Part shown: positions 24,088-24,801 of the stretch, one piece after another | Position numbering within the stretch: position 1 is the stretch's first letter | Layout of the letters: every line of letters begins with the position of its first letter | The notes under the pieces: generated by a model | Told to the model about the DNA's origin: nothing | Databases searched by the model: none | What the model saw: the letters and a program-made list of their open reading frames with translations, nothing else | Source: Chelatococcus sp. | GTDB taxonomy: Bacteria; Pseudomonadota; Alphaproteobacteria; Rhizobiales; Beijerinckiaceae | Reading direction: 5' to 3' | Assembly (NCBI GenBank): GCA_003248805.1 | Contig: QFQY01000064.1 | Coordinates: 1 to 24,801, forward strand | DNA: 24,801 bases | Translations under genes and position numbers: made by a program

Positions 24088-24801
24088 CGCTCGACGAGCC
24101 TCAGGCGGCGGGACTGCAAGTTGCTAAGTCCCGTGATGGCCAGACTGAGCACAAGGTACACGGCCATTGTCATCGCCATGATCTCGATCGCTCGCCCGGT
24201 CTGGTTGAGGCTCGTGCCAACGAAGACGTTGACGAGATCCGGATAGCCGATAACGGTCGCCAGCGACGACGCCTTGACGAGATGCAGATACTGGTTCGTC
24301 AGCGGCGGGACGAGCACGCGCATGGCCTGCGGGATGATCACCAGCTTCAAGATCCTGCCGCGGTCGAGCCCCAGCGCCGCGGCCGCCTCGCGCTGGCCCT
24401 TGCCGATCGCCTCGATCGAACCGCGCACCAGTTCCGCGATAAAGGAGGCGTTGTAGACGGCCAGCGCCACGACCAGCGCCGCGAGCTCTGGCGACAGCGC
24501 CATGCCGCCGGAAAAGTTGAACCCCTGCAGCGCCGGCCAACTCACGCGGAGTTGGCCCCATCCAGCGACAAGGAGCAGAACACCAGCCACGATGAAGACG
24601 ATCGGGATCGCCACACGCGGCGGCTGTCCGGTCTCCTCTCGCTGGCGTCGACCGCGGCGAAGAATGTCTGCGATCGCGGCTACTGATCCGCCGGCCAACA
24701 GCGCAAGCGTCTCCCAACCCAAGCTCGTTTCCAGCGACGGGACAAAGATGCCGCGGTTGCTCAAGAAGACGGCGTCGAGCAGGTTGACGGCTTGCCGGGA
24801 G
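24084..24801 (-). CDS. aapQ: General L-amino-acid ABC transporter permease AapQ (5' part outside window)
   Basis: The frame is open to the right edge. The part seen, about 239 codons, has hydrophobic segments, an NLLDAVFLSNRGIFVPSLE stretch typical of AapQ/BztB (about 15 residues before a TTG that should not be taken as the start) and the EAA region (AAAALGLDRGRILKLVIIPQ). The stop overlaps the aapM start by ATGA. The N-terminal part and aapJ should lie to the right. No sign of damage is visible. Confidence 0.9.
   Translation of the reverse strand, partial: SRQAVNLLDAVFLSNRGIFVPSLETSLGWETLALLAGGSVAAIADILRRGRRQREETGQPPRVAIPIVFIVAGVLLLVAGWGQLRVSWPALQGFNFSGGMALSPELAALVVALAVYNASFIAELVRGSIEAIGKGQREAAAALGLDRGRILKLVIIPQAMRVLVPPLTNQYLHLVKASSLATVIGYPDLVNVFVGTSLNQTGRAIEIMAMTMAVYLVLSLAITGLSNLQSRRLRLVER

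Noticed and set aside
22837..24246. 469-codon plus-strand ORF opposite the aapP/aapM genes
   Set aside because: It is an antisense shadow with no motif; the minus-strand ABC transporter genes are clear.

Overview
The window is GC-rich (low GC only near 1092-1262 and 22020-22190) and its gene content points to an alphaproteobacterium, most likely of the Hyphomicrobiales. The indicators are an AapQMP-type amino-acid ABC transporter, a Fur/Mur-type regulator divergent from mntH, a BTLCP transglutaminase-like protein, and PCu(A)C and Sco proteins. The genus cannot be resolved from the sequence. Most of the window is a metal-handling accessory region, with recombinase and IS debris at the left and an amino-acid transporter at the right edge.

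Left edge (1-1262). The C-terminus of a serine-type recombinase reads through a strong hairpin and 13 bases identical to the 3' end of initiator tRNA, which looks like an attachment-site relic. It is followed by a frameshifted, truncated IS3-family transposase.

Heavy-metal block (1263-10360). A MerR-family, CadR/PbrR-like regulator diverges from an operon encoding a Zn/Cd/Pb P-type ATPase, an ICMT-like membrane methyltransferase, an LspA-type signal peptidase II and a PCu(A)C-like protein that lacks its copper-binding methionines. A CzcD-type exporter follows. Next come two tiny coupled ORFs, a BTLCP protein, a broken DsbA-like gene, a small membrane protein and a lipoprotein with an L,D-transpeptidase domain. 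The MerR-type promoter/operator seen before the ATPase gene recurs before the DsbA-like gene and before the L,D-transpeptidase gene. All three copies have TTGAAC and a 19-bp spacer, which suggests one metal-responsive regulon linking export with envelope and lipoprotein functions.

Manganese block (10478-12371). A Fur/Mur-like repressor gene diverges from mntH, with a Fur-type palindrome in the intergenic region.

Inserted two-gene block (12366-14522). A GNAT/CelD-like acyltransferase and a DUF6875-like protein form a translationally coupled pair, flanked by an exact 18-bp direct repeat.

Copper/thiol block (14566-22019). Two parallel modules each begin with a small cysteine-containing DUF2946-like protein. 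The first continues with PCu(A)C, Sco and TlpA. The second continues with a second TlpA (CWSC active site), CcdA, DsbB and DsbA. They are followed by a 16-Cys four-helix copper-storage protein, two DUF305 proteins (one frameshifted) and a glutaredoxin-MauE fusion. Together these could take up, store and deliver copper in the envelope while supplying and removing disulfides.

Right edge (22226-24801, minus strand). Three overlapping genes encode the AapP, AapM and partial AapQ subunits of an L-amino-acid ABC transporter.

Three genes here carry frame disruptions (8192-8801, 15027-15511, 20775-21238). These may be real decay or assembly errors, and reads are needed to decide.
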